Shown: in pieces, positions 42,811-50,252 of the stretch | Layout of the letters: each line of letters starts with the position of its first letter | Numbering within the stretch: position 1 is the stretch's first letter | Assembly: GCA_035461305.1 (NCBI GenBank) | Contig: DATHVN010000001.1 | Span: 1-52,755, forward strand | Source of the DNA: Euzebyales bacterium | Lineage (GTDB): Bacteria > Actinomycetota > Nitriliruptoria > Euzebyales > JAHELV01 | Length of the DNA: 52,755 nt | Reading direction: 5' to 3' | Notes under the pieces: generated by a model | What the model saw: only the letters and a program-made list of their open reading frames with translations | Told to the model about the DNA's origin: nothing | Databases searched by the model: none | Translations under genes and position numbers: made by a program

Positions 42811-42822
42811 CCGCGCGCTTCT

Positions 42823-42851
42823 TTGCGAACAGTGGCCGACGCTGCTACCGT
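42823..42851 (+). promoter_or_regulatory. tRNA promoter
   Basis: TTGCGA (42823-42828) and TACCGT (42846-42851) are separated by 17 bp and lie directly before the initiator tRNA. The predicted start point is at or within a base or two of the tRNA 5' end (42858), so the primary transcript would have almost no leader. Confidence 0.6.
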
Positions 42852-42857
42852 TTCGCC

Positions 42858-42934
42858 CGCGAGGTGGAGCAGTTCGGTAGCTCGCCGGGCTCATAACCCG
42901 GAGGTCGCAGGTTCAAATCCTGCCCTCGCAACCA
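42858..42934 (+). tRNA. initiator tRNA-fMet (CAU)
   Basis: The 77-base gene has CCA encoded. The acceptor stem shows the initiator-specific C1-A72 mismatch (CGCGAGG with CCTCGCA). The anticodon arm is CCGGG-CTCATAA-CCCGG with the three G-C pairs typical of initiators, and the T arm contains GGTTCAAATCC. It is nearly identical in layout to E. coli tRNA-fMet. It has a promoter immediately before it and a terminator immediately after. Confidence 0.97.
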
Positions 42935-42937
42935 GAT

Positions 42938-42968
42938 GGCGAAGGCCCCGCCCCGCGGGGCCTTCGCC
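42938..42968 (+). terminator. terminator of initiator tRNA
   Basis: GGCGAAGGCCCCG (42938-42950) pairs perfectly with CGGGGCCTTCGCC (42956-42968), 13 bp with a 5-base loop, starting 4 bases after the tRNA CCA end. Confidence 0.9.
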
Positions 42969-43060
42969 AGTCTCGGCGCCGGCCCTCACCCGGGTGGGGA
43001 GGCACTGCCCGGTGTGCGGGGCCGGCCACATTCCGGGGAGGCAGGTCACCGGGTGTGGTG

Positions 43061-43290
43061 AGTCGGCTCCCCGATGTGCGGGGCGGCGACGTTCTGCGGG
43101 GGCAGGTCACCGGGTGTGGTGAGTCGGCTCCGCGATGTGCGGGGCGGCGACGTTCTGCGGGGGCAGGTCACCGGGTGTGGTGAGTCGGCTCCCCGATGTG
43201 CGGGGCGGCGACGTTCTGCGGGGGAGGTCACGGTGTGGTGAGTCGGCTCCCCGATGTGCGGGGCGGCCACGTTCTGCAGGTCACGGGGTG
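43061..43290. repeat. 61-bp tandem repeat array, four units plus partial copies
   Basis: The unit begins AGTCGGCTCCCCGATGTGCG and restarts at 43061, 43122, 43183, 43241 and 43291, giving periods of 61, 61, 58 and 50 bp. A degenerate partial copy precedes at about 43013. Units 1-3 are nearly identical, and later ones carry deletions. Each contains CCCCG-ATGTG-CGGGG, a 5-bp stem. The array lies between the tRNA terminator and a broken DUF559 gene. Related fragments (GTCGGCTCCCC at 43701, TTGACTCCCC at 43765) occur on the far side of that gene. Confidence 0.9.
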
Positions 43291-43636
43291 AGTCGCCCCC
43301 CGGGTGCGTCGACCGCCGTTTGCAGCTCGGTCAGGAACCCGGCCCAGTCGTTGGTGAACCAGTCCCACATCGGCTTCAGCACGAGCCGGTCGCGGGCGAG
43401 CGCGATCACGTTGTCCCGGCGTGCGTCCCGGTCAAGCTGCGTCGGGGCGTGATGAGCGACGTGGCCCTGGCACTCGATCGCGACCCGTGCGTCAGGAAAC
43501 GCGATGTCGAGATGCACGGTCCGGCCATCGGCGACGCGTGCCGGAGCGGCCCATCGCTCGGTCGCAGGCCTGCCGCCCGGAGACGATCACGGACGCGCGA
43601 CTCGAACACCGAGGGAGGGTGGCAGAACGACGGCAT
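43281..43636 (-). pseudogene. DUF559 (Vsr-like nuclease fold) gene fragment with frameshift
   Basis: The C-terminal part in one frame (from 43517) reads VHLDIAFPDARVAIECQGHV, then RDARRDNVIALARDRL, the DUF559 core related to Vsr/PD-(D/E)XK nucleases. The preceding segment, SVFESRVRDRLRAAGL, lies in a different frame (from ATG 43636), so one indel near 43545 separates them. Full-length DUF559 proteins are about 280 residues with an N-terminal HTH part, which is absent here. The core acidic residues (Asp, Glu-x-Gln) are visible. It is flanked on both sides by related repeat sequences, which suggests that repeats and gene fragment moved or decayed together. Confidence 0.65.
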
Positions 43637-43781
43637 CGTCGCGCGGGAGGCCGCGGCGGGCTGCGGACAAGTGTCTGGGGATCAGGTCGCGCGGTCGTGG
43701 GTCGGCTCCCCGGTGGGATGGCCGTCAACGCCCCGGGGAGTCGTCCGACCGATGTGGTGGGTTGACTCCCCAGCGTGGGGG

Positions 43782-44912
43782 TCAGGCGCGCATCGCGTCG
43801 GGGTCCAGGCCGACGTCGAGGCACCACTGCCGGTAGGCGAGCGGGCTGACCTCGCTCGGCTTGATCTCGCTGCGCCCACCCCAGAAGACGTTCGTGTACT
43901 CGACTGGGATGCCGACCGACGCAAGGTGCTCGTCGATGGCCGCTTTGTGTGCGAGCACCCGCCGCTTGTCCGTGCCGTGCGACACGCCCATGATGTTGAC
44001 GTTGCTGAACTCGGGACCCCCCTCGCGCCAGTAGGCGTGGGTCATGCAGTGGTGGCGGCCGACCTCCCGGCCCGCCCGCAGCTCCTCGCCCCGGGGCACG
44101 CGCCAGTGGAACAGGGCGTTGTAGCGCGTGACCCGGCTGCCGTCGCGGTGCTGCTTGTAGTGCTCGAGGAAGGTCGAGAAGCGACCGATGACCCGTCGTT
44201 CGTTGAGGCTCTCGGCGACCGCGCAGAAGTCCTCGATCGTCTCGCCGGTCTCGACCGCGCGCGACACCCAGATGTCCTGGCGGAGTTCGTCGGGCGCGAA
44301 CTCGCGCTTGAGCGCCATGAGCACCCGCCACTCGCGGTCGGTCAGGTCGACGATCCTCGTGTCCAGCACCCGGCCGGGCTCCGGCGTCTTGTCGCCGGGC
44401 TCGATCGTGCGGCGCCGGACGTGGCCGACGCCAAGCGCGAACAGCTTGCGGGCCGGCAGCAGCTTGTAGGCCTCGGCGCCCACCCGATCCTGCAGGTAGC
44501 GGCAGTGCCTGTCCATGCTGAACGGCCGCGGGACCTTCAACGTCGTCCACAGCCGGTACTGGCTTCCTGGTGTGCCCCGATCGGTGGTGCGCAGCACCAC
44601 GTGCCCGGAGAACGGGTCGTGCTCGAACATGAAGTCGAACGCGTCGCGCAGCCGGTCCGATGGGACGTTCCAGGCCACCAGCGCACCCGGGGCCAGGCTC
44701 GTCGACAGCAGCGTCTGGCGAACCCGGCGGACGGTCCCGGCCCGCAGCATCGCCGCGATCCGGTCGATCACCGTGTCGACGGGGACGGCGGACCGATCGG
44801 CGATCTCGCGCAACGGATACCGCAGGAAGCCCTGGATCCGGTCCTCGGACACGGCCAGGATCTTCGCATTGACCGGGTCGTCGACATGGCTGGGAACGGT
44901 GGCGGTGACCAT
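43782..44912 (-). CDS. AhbA/AhbB-like (Lrp/AsnC-type) tandem-domain protein
   Basis: The 376-residue product appears to be two fused copies of a small HTH plus alpha/beta domain. Half one has FLRYPLREIADRSAVPVDTV, IDRIAAMLRAGTVRRVRQ and LVAWNVPSDRLRDAF. Half two has LTDREWRVLMALKREFAPDE, ESLNERRVIGRFSTFL, RVTRYNALFHWRVP and RHHCMTHAYWREGGPEFSNV followed by NIMGVSHG. The pattern matches siroheme decarboxylase/heme d1 NirD-type proteins of the AhbA-AhbB pair, fused in one chain. No other heme genes are in the window, so an Lrp-type regulator or another decarboxylase is possible. It starts at ATG 44912. Confidence 0.6.
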   Translation of the reverse strand: MVTATVPSHVDDPVNAKILAVSEDRIQGFLRYPLREIADRSAVPVDTVIDRIAAMLRAGTVRRVRQTLLSTSLAPGALVAWNVPSDRLRDAFDFMFEHDPFSGHVVLRTTDRGTPGSQYRLWTTLKVPRPFSMDRHCRYLQDRVGAEAYKLLPARKLFALGVGHVRRRTIEPGDKTPEPGRVLDTRIVDLTDREWRVLMALKREFAPDELRQDIWVSRAVETGETIEDFCAVAESLNERRVIGRFSTFLEHYKQHRDGSRVTRYNALFHWRVPRGEELRAGREVGRHHCMTHAYWREGGPEFSNVNIMGVSHGTDKRRVLAHKAAIDEHLASVGIPVEYTNVFWGGRSEIKPSEVSPLAYRQWCLDVGLDPDAMRA

Positions 44913-45310
44913 GGGGGGCGAGTGTAGGTCGCGACACGCCTGTCGGCGGACCGCGACCCTCGCCGGGCCGACGAGTCACCCGCAGGACGCTCGAACAGGC
45001 ACTTCGCGCACCCTCGCGCCGTCCGCCCCCCGGGTCACCCCACACGCCCGATGGCCAGCAGCCCGTCCGACCTGTTGAACGCAGCTGACGTCCGCGACGT
45101 TGCCGCTGTGGCAAACCTCGAACAGCAGGTCGTGTGATCTGGCCTTCACACCTTCGCGCGACAACGCCCGACGGTCGTGATACGTGTGCCGCTCGGGGCT
45201 TCAGAGGGGCGGACGAACTGCTCAGCGTGGTGGACGTCGAGTGGTCACGTCGCGTCGTCACACGGCGCCCGAAGGTCCGTGGCCGACCAGATGGTGCTCG
45301 AGATCGGTCC
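44913..45310. other. gene-free spacer of about 400 bp
   Basis: I see no convincing gene, RNA or repeat. Frames on both strands are Arg/Pro-rich shadows. The base composition is slightly less GC-rich between 45050 and 45190 than in flanking genes, and the spacer would carry the promoter of the AhbA/AhbB-like gene at its left end. No clear -10/-35 pair was found. Confidence 0.4.
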
Positions 45311-46108
45311 TCAGGCGCGCCCGGTCAGGATCAACAGGTCCACGCCGAGGGGCGCAGGATGGCTGCCGATGCGGTCGATCGCCGTCGCGCGGATGCGTGC
45401 CCGACGCACGGACGGGAGCGTCGCGAGGAACGCTGCATGCTGGGCCATCCCGAGGCGCCAGTCCGCGAGGGCCGCGGAGTCGTCCAGGCCCGTTTCGACG
45501 CGCACACGGGTGACATCCACGGCGCGTACCCGCGCCACGTGCGCGAGGGCGGCGAGGGCCGCCTCGGTGCCGACCTGCGGTTCGCTGGCCGCCTTCAGGT
45601 GCTGGTACCACGCCGGGCGCTGGTAGCCGTGCTCGCGCAGGACTGTCTCAACGACCGCCCAGGCGTCGTGCGACGTGCTCGTGTTGGGGAAGGAGCTGAA
45701 CAGGATCACGCCGTCGTCGCGTGCCACGCGGACCGCGTCGGCCAGCATGCGGTCGGGGTCGACCACGTGTGACAGCGAGCAGTTGCCGGCCACCACGTCG
45801 AACGTGCGGTCGCGGAACGGCAGCGCGCGCCCGTCGGCGCCGACGCCGCGTCGTCGGTGGCTGCCGGTACGTACGAGCATGTCGACCGCCACATCGGCGT
45901 CGACGCACGTCGCGCCCCGCTGCCTGGCCGCGTCACCGAGCACACCGGTGCCCGCACCGACGTCGAGCACCGTGGCTCCGTCGAGCGCCTCGGGGCAGTG
46001 GTCGAGCAGCGCGGCCGCCAACCGGCCGTACACCAGGTCAGGCCCGGACGCCCACGCCGTGGCCGCCTCGTCGTAGGCCGTGCGCGTGTCCCGCTCCAGC
46101 TCGCTCAC
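45311..46108 (-). CDS. SAM-dependent methyltransferase
   Basis: This 265-residue class I methyltransferase (Methyltransf_11 type) carries motif I VLDVGAGTGVLGDAA (48-62), acidic motif II at CVDADVA, motif III around ADGRALPFRDRTFDVVAGNC and a strand DGVILFSSFPNTS. The C-terminal part contains no substrate-specific motif I can name. I chose GTG 46108, with GGAAGGA about 9 bases upstream, over a GTG 12 codons earlier. It lies downstream of the amidotransferase on the same strand, and its link to that pathway is unclear. Confidence 0.85.
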   Translation of the reverse strand: MSELERDTRTAYDEAATAWASGPDLVYGRLAAALLDHCPEALDGATVLDVGAGTGVLGDAARQRGATCVDADVAVDMLVRTGSHRRRGVGADGRALPFRDRTFDVVAGNCSLSHVVDPDRMLADAVRVARDDGVILFSSFPNTSTSHDAWAVVETVLREHGYQRPAWYQHLKAASEPQVGTEAALAALAHVARVRAVDVTRVRVETGLDDSAALADWRLGMAQHAAFLATLPSVRRARIRATAIDRIGSHPAPLGVDLLILTGRA

Positions 46109-46213
46109 GGCGGCGATCCTTCCACGGCGGTACCAGGCCGGCAACGCTCGCGGTGGGTGCTCTGTGGGGCTCGGTCGCGGGTGGCGACCGACGCAGTCGC
46201 GTGCGCCGCGAGC

Positions 46214-46891
46214 TCAGCGCGGTGGGTGCACGCCGAGCTCGTCCAGGACACGGTCGAACAGGCGGTGGGCGGCCGCGCGGGCGTGGGGCGCGAGCTGCGT
46301 CGTCTGCCGGCGCAGCCGCTCGACGTCGATGCCCCGGTCGACCAGTTCGTCGCCGGACGTCGCGATCCACAGATCGAGGATGTCCGGCGTCACCTCGGGA
46401 TGGAACTGCACGCACAGCTGGCGGTCCCGCCGCCAGGCCTGCACGCCAGCGGCGGACCGTGCCAGGATGCCCGCGCCGGGCGGCGGCAGGAGCGTGTCGA
46501 AGTGCCACTCCAGCCATGGTCCCGGCGCGATGATCTCGGGGTCCTCGGTCTCGATCTCGTACCATCCGATCTCGGGTGTGCTGGCACGTGTGACCGTCCC
46601 TCCGAGGGCGCGGGCCAGCGCCTGCGCGCCGAAGCACACGCCGAAGATCGGCACGTCGACCGCGGCGGCGTCCCGGAGCAGGTCGAGCTCGGTCGCGAGC
46701 CACGGCACTGCGTCGTCGTAGGCGGCCTCGGCCGAGCCGAGCGGCACGATCAGGTCGTGCGTGCCCGGCTCGGGCAGCGTGGCGCCGTCCCACAGGTCGC
46801 ACATGTCCACGGCGATGCCGCGGCGCTCGGCGGCCTCGCCAAGGTAGCCTGGCAGCACGTCGGCCTCGTGTGCGATGAACAGCGCCGACAT
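46214..46891 (-). CDS. class I glutamine amidotransferase-like hydrolase
   Basis: This 225-residue protein has the GMP-synthase-type GATase fold. Nucleophile Cys86 lies in FGVCFGAQALARALGG, and His164 and Glu166 in VQFHPEV complete the triad. There is no fused synthetase domain, so ammonia may not be channelled. In gamma-glutamylamine pathways a protein of this fold (PuuD-like) hydrolyses the gamma-glutamyl amide. The start lies 2 bp after the dehydrogenase stop, so the two are one transcript. Together with the permease, ligase and aldehyde dehydrogenase nearby, a gamma-glutamyl hydrolase role is the best inference. Confidence 0.82.
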   Translation of the reverse strand: MSALFIAHEADVLPGYLGEAAERRGIAVDMCDLWDGATLPEPGTHDLIVPLGSAEAAYDDAVPWLATELDLLRDAAAVDVPIFGVCFGAQALARALGGTVTRASTPEIGWYEIETEDPEIIAPGPWLEWHFDTLLPPPGAGILARSAAGVQAWRRDRQLCVQFHPEVTPDILDLWIATSGDELVDRGIDVERLRRQTTQLAPHARAAAHRLFDRVLDELGVHPPR

Positions 46892-46893
46892 GG

Positions 46894-47667
46894 TCACTCC
46901 GGCGTCACGTACGCCGCCGTGATCCCGCCGTCGACCAGCAGCGACGCGCCTGTCACGAACGACGAGTCGTCGGAAGCGAGGAACAGCGCCGCCCTGGCCA
47001 TCTCGTCGGCACGGCCGAACCGGCCCATCGGGATGTGGATCAGGCGCCTCTGCTGCCGCTGTGGGTCCGACAGCAGCTCGGCGAGCAGCGGTGTGTCGAC
47101 CGGGCCCGGGCACAGCGCGTTGGCACGGATGTTCTGCCGGGCGAACTCGGTGGCGATCTCACGCGTCATCGACACCACGCCACCCTTGGCGGCTGTGTAG
47201 GCGATCTGCGGCGTCGCCGCGCCCATCCACGACACGAACGACGCAACGTTCACGATGGTGCCACCGCCGGCCCGCTGCAGCGCGGGCACGCCGTACTTGC
47301 AGCACAGGAACACGCCCGTCAGGTCGACGGCGAGGACACGGTCCCAGATCTGCTCGGCCGTGTCGGTGACCGACGCGTCGGCGTTGTGGAAGATCCCGGC
47401 GTTGTTGAGCAGCACGTCGACCTTGCCGAAGACCTTCTCACCCTCGGCGTACAGGTGCTCGACATCCGCCGCGCGGCTCACGTCGACCTGGACGAAGTGT
47501 GCATCGCCGTCGGCGTGCCGCACCATCTCGACGGTCTCCTTGCCCGCGTCAGCGTCCACGTCCGAGACCAGGATCCCGGCTCCCTCCGCGGAGAACAGCA
47601 GCGCCGCCGCGCGTCCGATGCCGCTGCCGCCACCCGTGATTGACGCTACCCGACCCTCCAGGCGCAT
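46894..47667 (-). CDS. short-chain dehydrogenase/reductase
   Basis: This 257-residue classical SDR has the cofactor loop TGGGSGIG (11-18), acidic Asp36 after strand 2 favouring NAD, NNAG (88-91), Ser143, Tyr157 and Lys161 in YTAAK, and the C-terminal LLVDGG motif. In the proposed amine pathway it would oxidise the alcohol of a gamma-glutamylated ethanolamine to the aldehyde. It reads away from the regulator gene (83 bp gap) and is followed immediately by the amidotransferase. Sequence alone does not fix the substrate. Confidence 0.93.
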   Translation of the reverse strand: MRLEGRVASITGGGSGIGRAAALLFSAEGAGILVSDVDADAGKETVEMVRHADGDAHFVQVDVSRAADVEHLYAEGEKVFGKVDVLLNNAGIFHNADASVTDTAEQIWDRVLAVDLTGVFLCCKYGVPALQRAGGGTIVNVASFVSWMGAATPQIAYTAAKGGVVSMTREIATEFARQNIRANALCPGPVDTPLLAELLSDPQRQQRRLIHIPMGRFGRADEMARAALFLASDDSSFVTGASLLVDGGITAAYVTPE

Positions 47668-47749
47668 GGCTCGTGTCCTGACTGCAAATCAGCCTGCACG
47701 GCATAAAGCTCTGAGAATGATCCATTGTGTGGTGCGGTCAGGCCGTGCG

Positions 47750-48529
47750 TCAAGCAAGAAAGCCACCGAGCAGCGCCGCCGTGGCGTCGACGTGGTCCCG
47801 CATGTGCTGCCGTGCCTCCTCGGGCCGCCCCGCCAAGATCGCGTTGACGAGCGCCGCGTGATGCGTGTGGGAGCGCTCGATGTTGTGGGCCAGCACGGGG
47901 ATGGCCTCGAGCATCTCCCCGAGCGTCATCTGCGCGTCGGCGATGGCCGCGATCAGGCTGACCGATCCGGTCAGCTCGGCGATCGCCAGGTGGAGCCTGG
48001 AGTCTGCGAGCCGGTGGCGGTGCCGCGACGTCGTCGACTCGACGTCGTCGAGGCGCGCCTGCAGGTACTCCTTGGCTGCGTGGTCGAGGTCATGGCGCGC
48101 GGCGACCTCGGCGGCGCCCGGCTCCAGCACCGACCGCATGACAAGGTGGTCCTCGAGCTCGTCACGCAGGTCACGGCCGTTGGTGAGCAGCGCGGTGTCG
48201 CCGTGCTCGTCGGGCCGGTACGTGATGAAGGTGCCGCCGCTGCGCCCCCGCCGTGACTCGACGAGGCCGGCCTCGGTCAGCGCCCGCAACGCCTCGCGCA
48301 GCGTGACGCGGCTGATGCCGAGCTGCTTCGCGAGCGTCCGCTCAGGTGGCAGTCGCTCGCCGGCGGTCACCGCGCCCAGCTTGATCGCCTGGACGATCCG
48401 CTGGATCGCCTCTTCGAAGGCGTTGCCCGACCGGACCGGTCGGAGGACCGCGCCGAGTGACGCGCCGGGCACGATCGAGTAGGTGCCTGCATCCTTCGTC
48501 GCTGCTCGTTCGATGGCGGGCACGGCCAT
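47750..48529 (-). CDS. FadR-type (GntR/FCD) transcriptional regulator
   Basis: The 259-residue regulator has an N-terminal winged helix at about 36-105 (IQRIVQAIKLGAVTAGERLP, PERTLAKQLGISRVTLREAL, EAGLVESRRGRSGGTF) and a C-terminal helical FCD ligand domain. The metal-binding His residues are suggested in RLHLAIAE, and HTHHAALVNAILAG lies near the end. It starts at ATG 48529. It lies between the minus-strand dehydrogenase/amidotransferase pair and the plus-strand permease operon, so it is well placed to control both. Two palindromes lie in the divergent spacer. Confidence 0.92.
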   Translation of the reverse strand: MAVPAIERAATKDAGTYSIVPGASLGAVLRPVRSGNAFEEAIQRIVQAIKLGAVTAGERLPPERTLAKQLGISRVTLREALRALTEAGLVESRRGRSGGTFITYRPDEHGDTALLTNGRDLRDELEDHLVMRSVLEPGAAEVAARHDLDHAAKEYLQARLDDVESTTSRHRHRLADSRLHLAIAELTGSVSLIAAIADAQMTLGEMLEAIPVLAHNIERSHTHHAALVNAILAGRPEEARQHMRDHVDATAALLGGFLA

Positions 48530-48539
48530 GGCAATTCCT

Positions 48540-48585
48540 TGACATCTGTGTCATCGGCCTCAACAGTTGGTCCGTCCATAGACCA
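48540..48585. promoter_or_regulatory. candidate operators for the FadR-type regulator
   Basis: Two inverted repeats lie close together just upstream of the regulator start: TGACA-TCTG-TGTCA (48540-48553) and TGGTC-N8-GACCA (48568-48585). GntR/FCD regulators bind short palindromes often containing TGGT/ACCA or TGTxACA half sites. The position, 10 bp above the regulator start and about 190 bp before the permease start, fits autoregulation and control of the divergent operon. Binding is not shown. Confidence 0.45.
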
Positions 48586-48773
48586 TCGGAGCCCGCTCAT
48601 GGGCGTGGAGCGGACCCACTCCTTCTGTCAAGAACCTGCTGTTGCCAGTGCCATAGTGCCGTGGATTGGTTCGGTTCGTCATCTGCTCCGCGTCTGGCAG
48701 AGAAGACGTCACGGCTGCTGGGCTGTCCACGGCACGATCCCAGGACAGTGATCGTGGTTGAGGAGACATCGCG

Positions 48774-50249
48774 ATGAACGAGGAATCGCAGAAGCCCGCC
48801 ACCGCCAACGAGGACCGTTACCTCGCCGAACGCAAACTGCGACGCGTCGCGGGACCGGTGCTGCTGTGGGGACTCGGCGTCGGCTCGGTCATCTCCGGAG
48901 AGTTCTTCGGATGGAACTTCGGAATGAACGCCGGGGGCTGGGGCGGGCTGCTGATCGCCACCGCCATCATGGCGACGCTGTACGCGACGATGATGATGTC
49001 GATCGCCGAGATGTCGACGGCGATGCCGGTCGCCGGCGGTCCGTACGCGTTCGCCCGCCGAGCGATCGGCAGGACCGGCGGCTACATCACCGGCCTGGCG
49101 GTCGTGATCGAGTACGTGCTCGCGCCCGCCGTGATCGCCGTCGGCATCGGTGGCTACGTCGCCGACATCTCACCGGTGTTCCAGCCCGACGTGGTGGCGT
49201 TCGTCGCTTACGTGATCTTCGTGGCCATCAACCTGCTCGGTGTGAAGGAATCCCTGCGCACGCTGCTGGTCATCACCGTCGTCTCCGTCGCGGTGCTCAT
49301 CATCTGGGGGCTTGCGATGGCACCCAACTTCAGCGTCGACAACCTCCTGGACATCACACCTGAAGACGGCGGCAGCCGGTTCCTGCCCTTCGGGCTCGGC
49401 GGGATCCTCGCGGCGCTGCCCGCGGCGGGCTGGTTCTACCTCGCGATCGAGGACGTGCCGCTGGCCGCCGAGGAGACCGCCGACCCGGCGCGCGACCTGC
49501 CCAAGGGCATGCTGCTGGCGATGGGATCGCTCATCGTGTTCAGCATGATCTCGCTGTTCATCGCCCCCGGTGCCGCCGGCGCGGAGGCGCTCGCCACTTC
49601 GGGCAACCCGCTGCCGCAGGCCGCCGACGAGGTCTACGGACGCGGATGGGTCTACTGGCTGACGACCGTGGTCGGCCTCACCGGTCTGATCGCCAGCTTC
49701 TTCTCCATCATCTACGCCTACTCCCGCCAGATCTTCGCCCTGTCACGGGCCGGCTACCTGCCCACGTGGCTGTCGAAGACCAACAGGCGGCACACCCCGC
49801 ACTGGGCGTTGATCGTGCCGGGGATCGTGGGGTTCCTGACCATCCAGGTCGTCGACTTCTTCAACACCAGGGGGGCGCCTGCGGGTGAGGATCCGCCCAT
49901 CGCCACGGGTGACCTGTTGATCCAGCTCGCCGTCTTCGCCGCGTTGGTCAGCTACGTCATGATGATGGCCAGCCACTTCATCCTGCGCCGTGACGAGCCC
50001 GACATGGAGCGGCCCTACAGGACGCCCGGCGCGCCTGTGACCCCGGCGGTCGCGCTCGGGCTGAGCGTGCTCGCGATGATATCGAGCCTCTTCTACCAGC
50101 CGCAGGTCGTGTTCATGGTGCTGGGTGTGCTGGTCATCTACCTGCTGGGCCTGGCCTACTACTGGTTCTACAGCCGGCACCACCTGGTGGCCGATGCGCC
50201 CGAGGAGGAGTTCGCCGTGATCACCGAGGCCGAGAAGGAGGTCCGGTAG
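48774..50249 (+). CDS. APC-family permease, ethanolamine-permease-like
   Basis: The 491-residue transporter has about 12 transmembrane segments. The N-terminal RRVAGPVLLWGLGVGSVISG, then EFFGWNFGMNAGGWGGLLIA, is the APC substrate-binding region and close to ethanolamine permeases (Eat/EutP). Others are AEMSTAMPVAGGPYAFARRA and PAAGWFYLAIEDVPLAAEET. The C-terminus is acidic. GAGGAG lies 9 bases before the ATG. It leads a plus-strand operon with the glutamine-synthetase-like ligase and aldehyde dehydrogenase. Substrate assignment to ethanolamine or a related amine rests on family resemblance and neighbours. Confidence 0.85.
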   Translation: MNEESQKPATANEDRYLAERKLRRVAGPVLLWGLGVGSVISGEFFGWNFGMNAGGWGGLLIATAIMATLYATMMMSIAEMSTAMPVAGGPYAFARRAIGRTGGYITGLAVVIEYVLAPAVIAVGIGGYVADISPVFQPDVVAFVAYVIFVAINLLGVKESLRTLLVITVVSVAVLIIWGLAMAPNFSVDNLLDITPEDGGSRFLPFGLGGILAALPAAGWFYLAIEDVPLAAEETADPARDLPKGMLLAMGSLIVFSMISLFIAPGAAGAEALATSGNPLPQAADEVYGRGWVYWLTTVVGLTGLIASFFSIIYAYSRQIFALSRAGYLPTWLSKTNRRHTPHWALIVPGIVGFLTIQVVDFFNTRGAPAGEDPPIATGDLLIQLAVFAALVSYVMMMASHFILRRDEPDMERPYRTPGAPVTPAVALGLSVLAMISSLFYQPQVVFMVLGVLVIYLLGLAYYWFYSRHHLVADAPEEEFAVITEAEKEVR

Positions 50250-50252
50250 CCG

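Noticed and set aside
42858-42934. elongator tRNA-Met
   Set aside because: The C1-A72 mismatch and three G-C pairs in the anticodon stem mark an initiator.
43046-43270. minus-strand ORF with repeating Thr-Thr-Pro-Gly-Asp peptide
   Set aside because: It is only the translation of the 61-bp DNA repeat; unit lengths of 58 and 50 bp do not keep a protein repeat in register.
43061-43290. CRISPR array
   Set aside because: The whole 61-bp unit is conserved with no variable spacers, and no cas genes are near.
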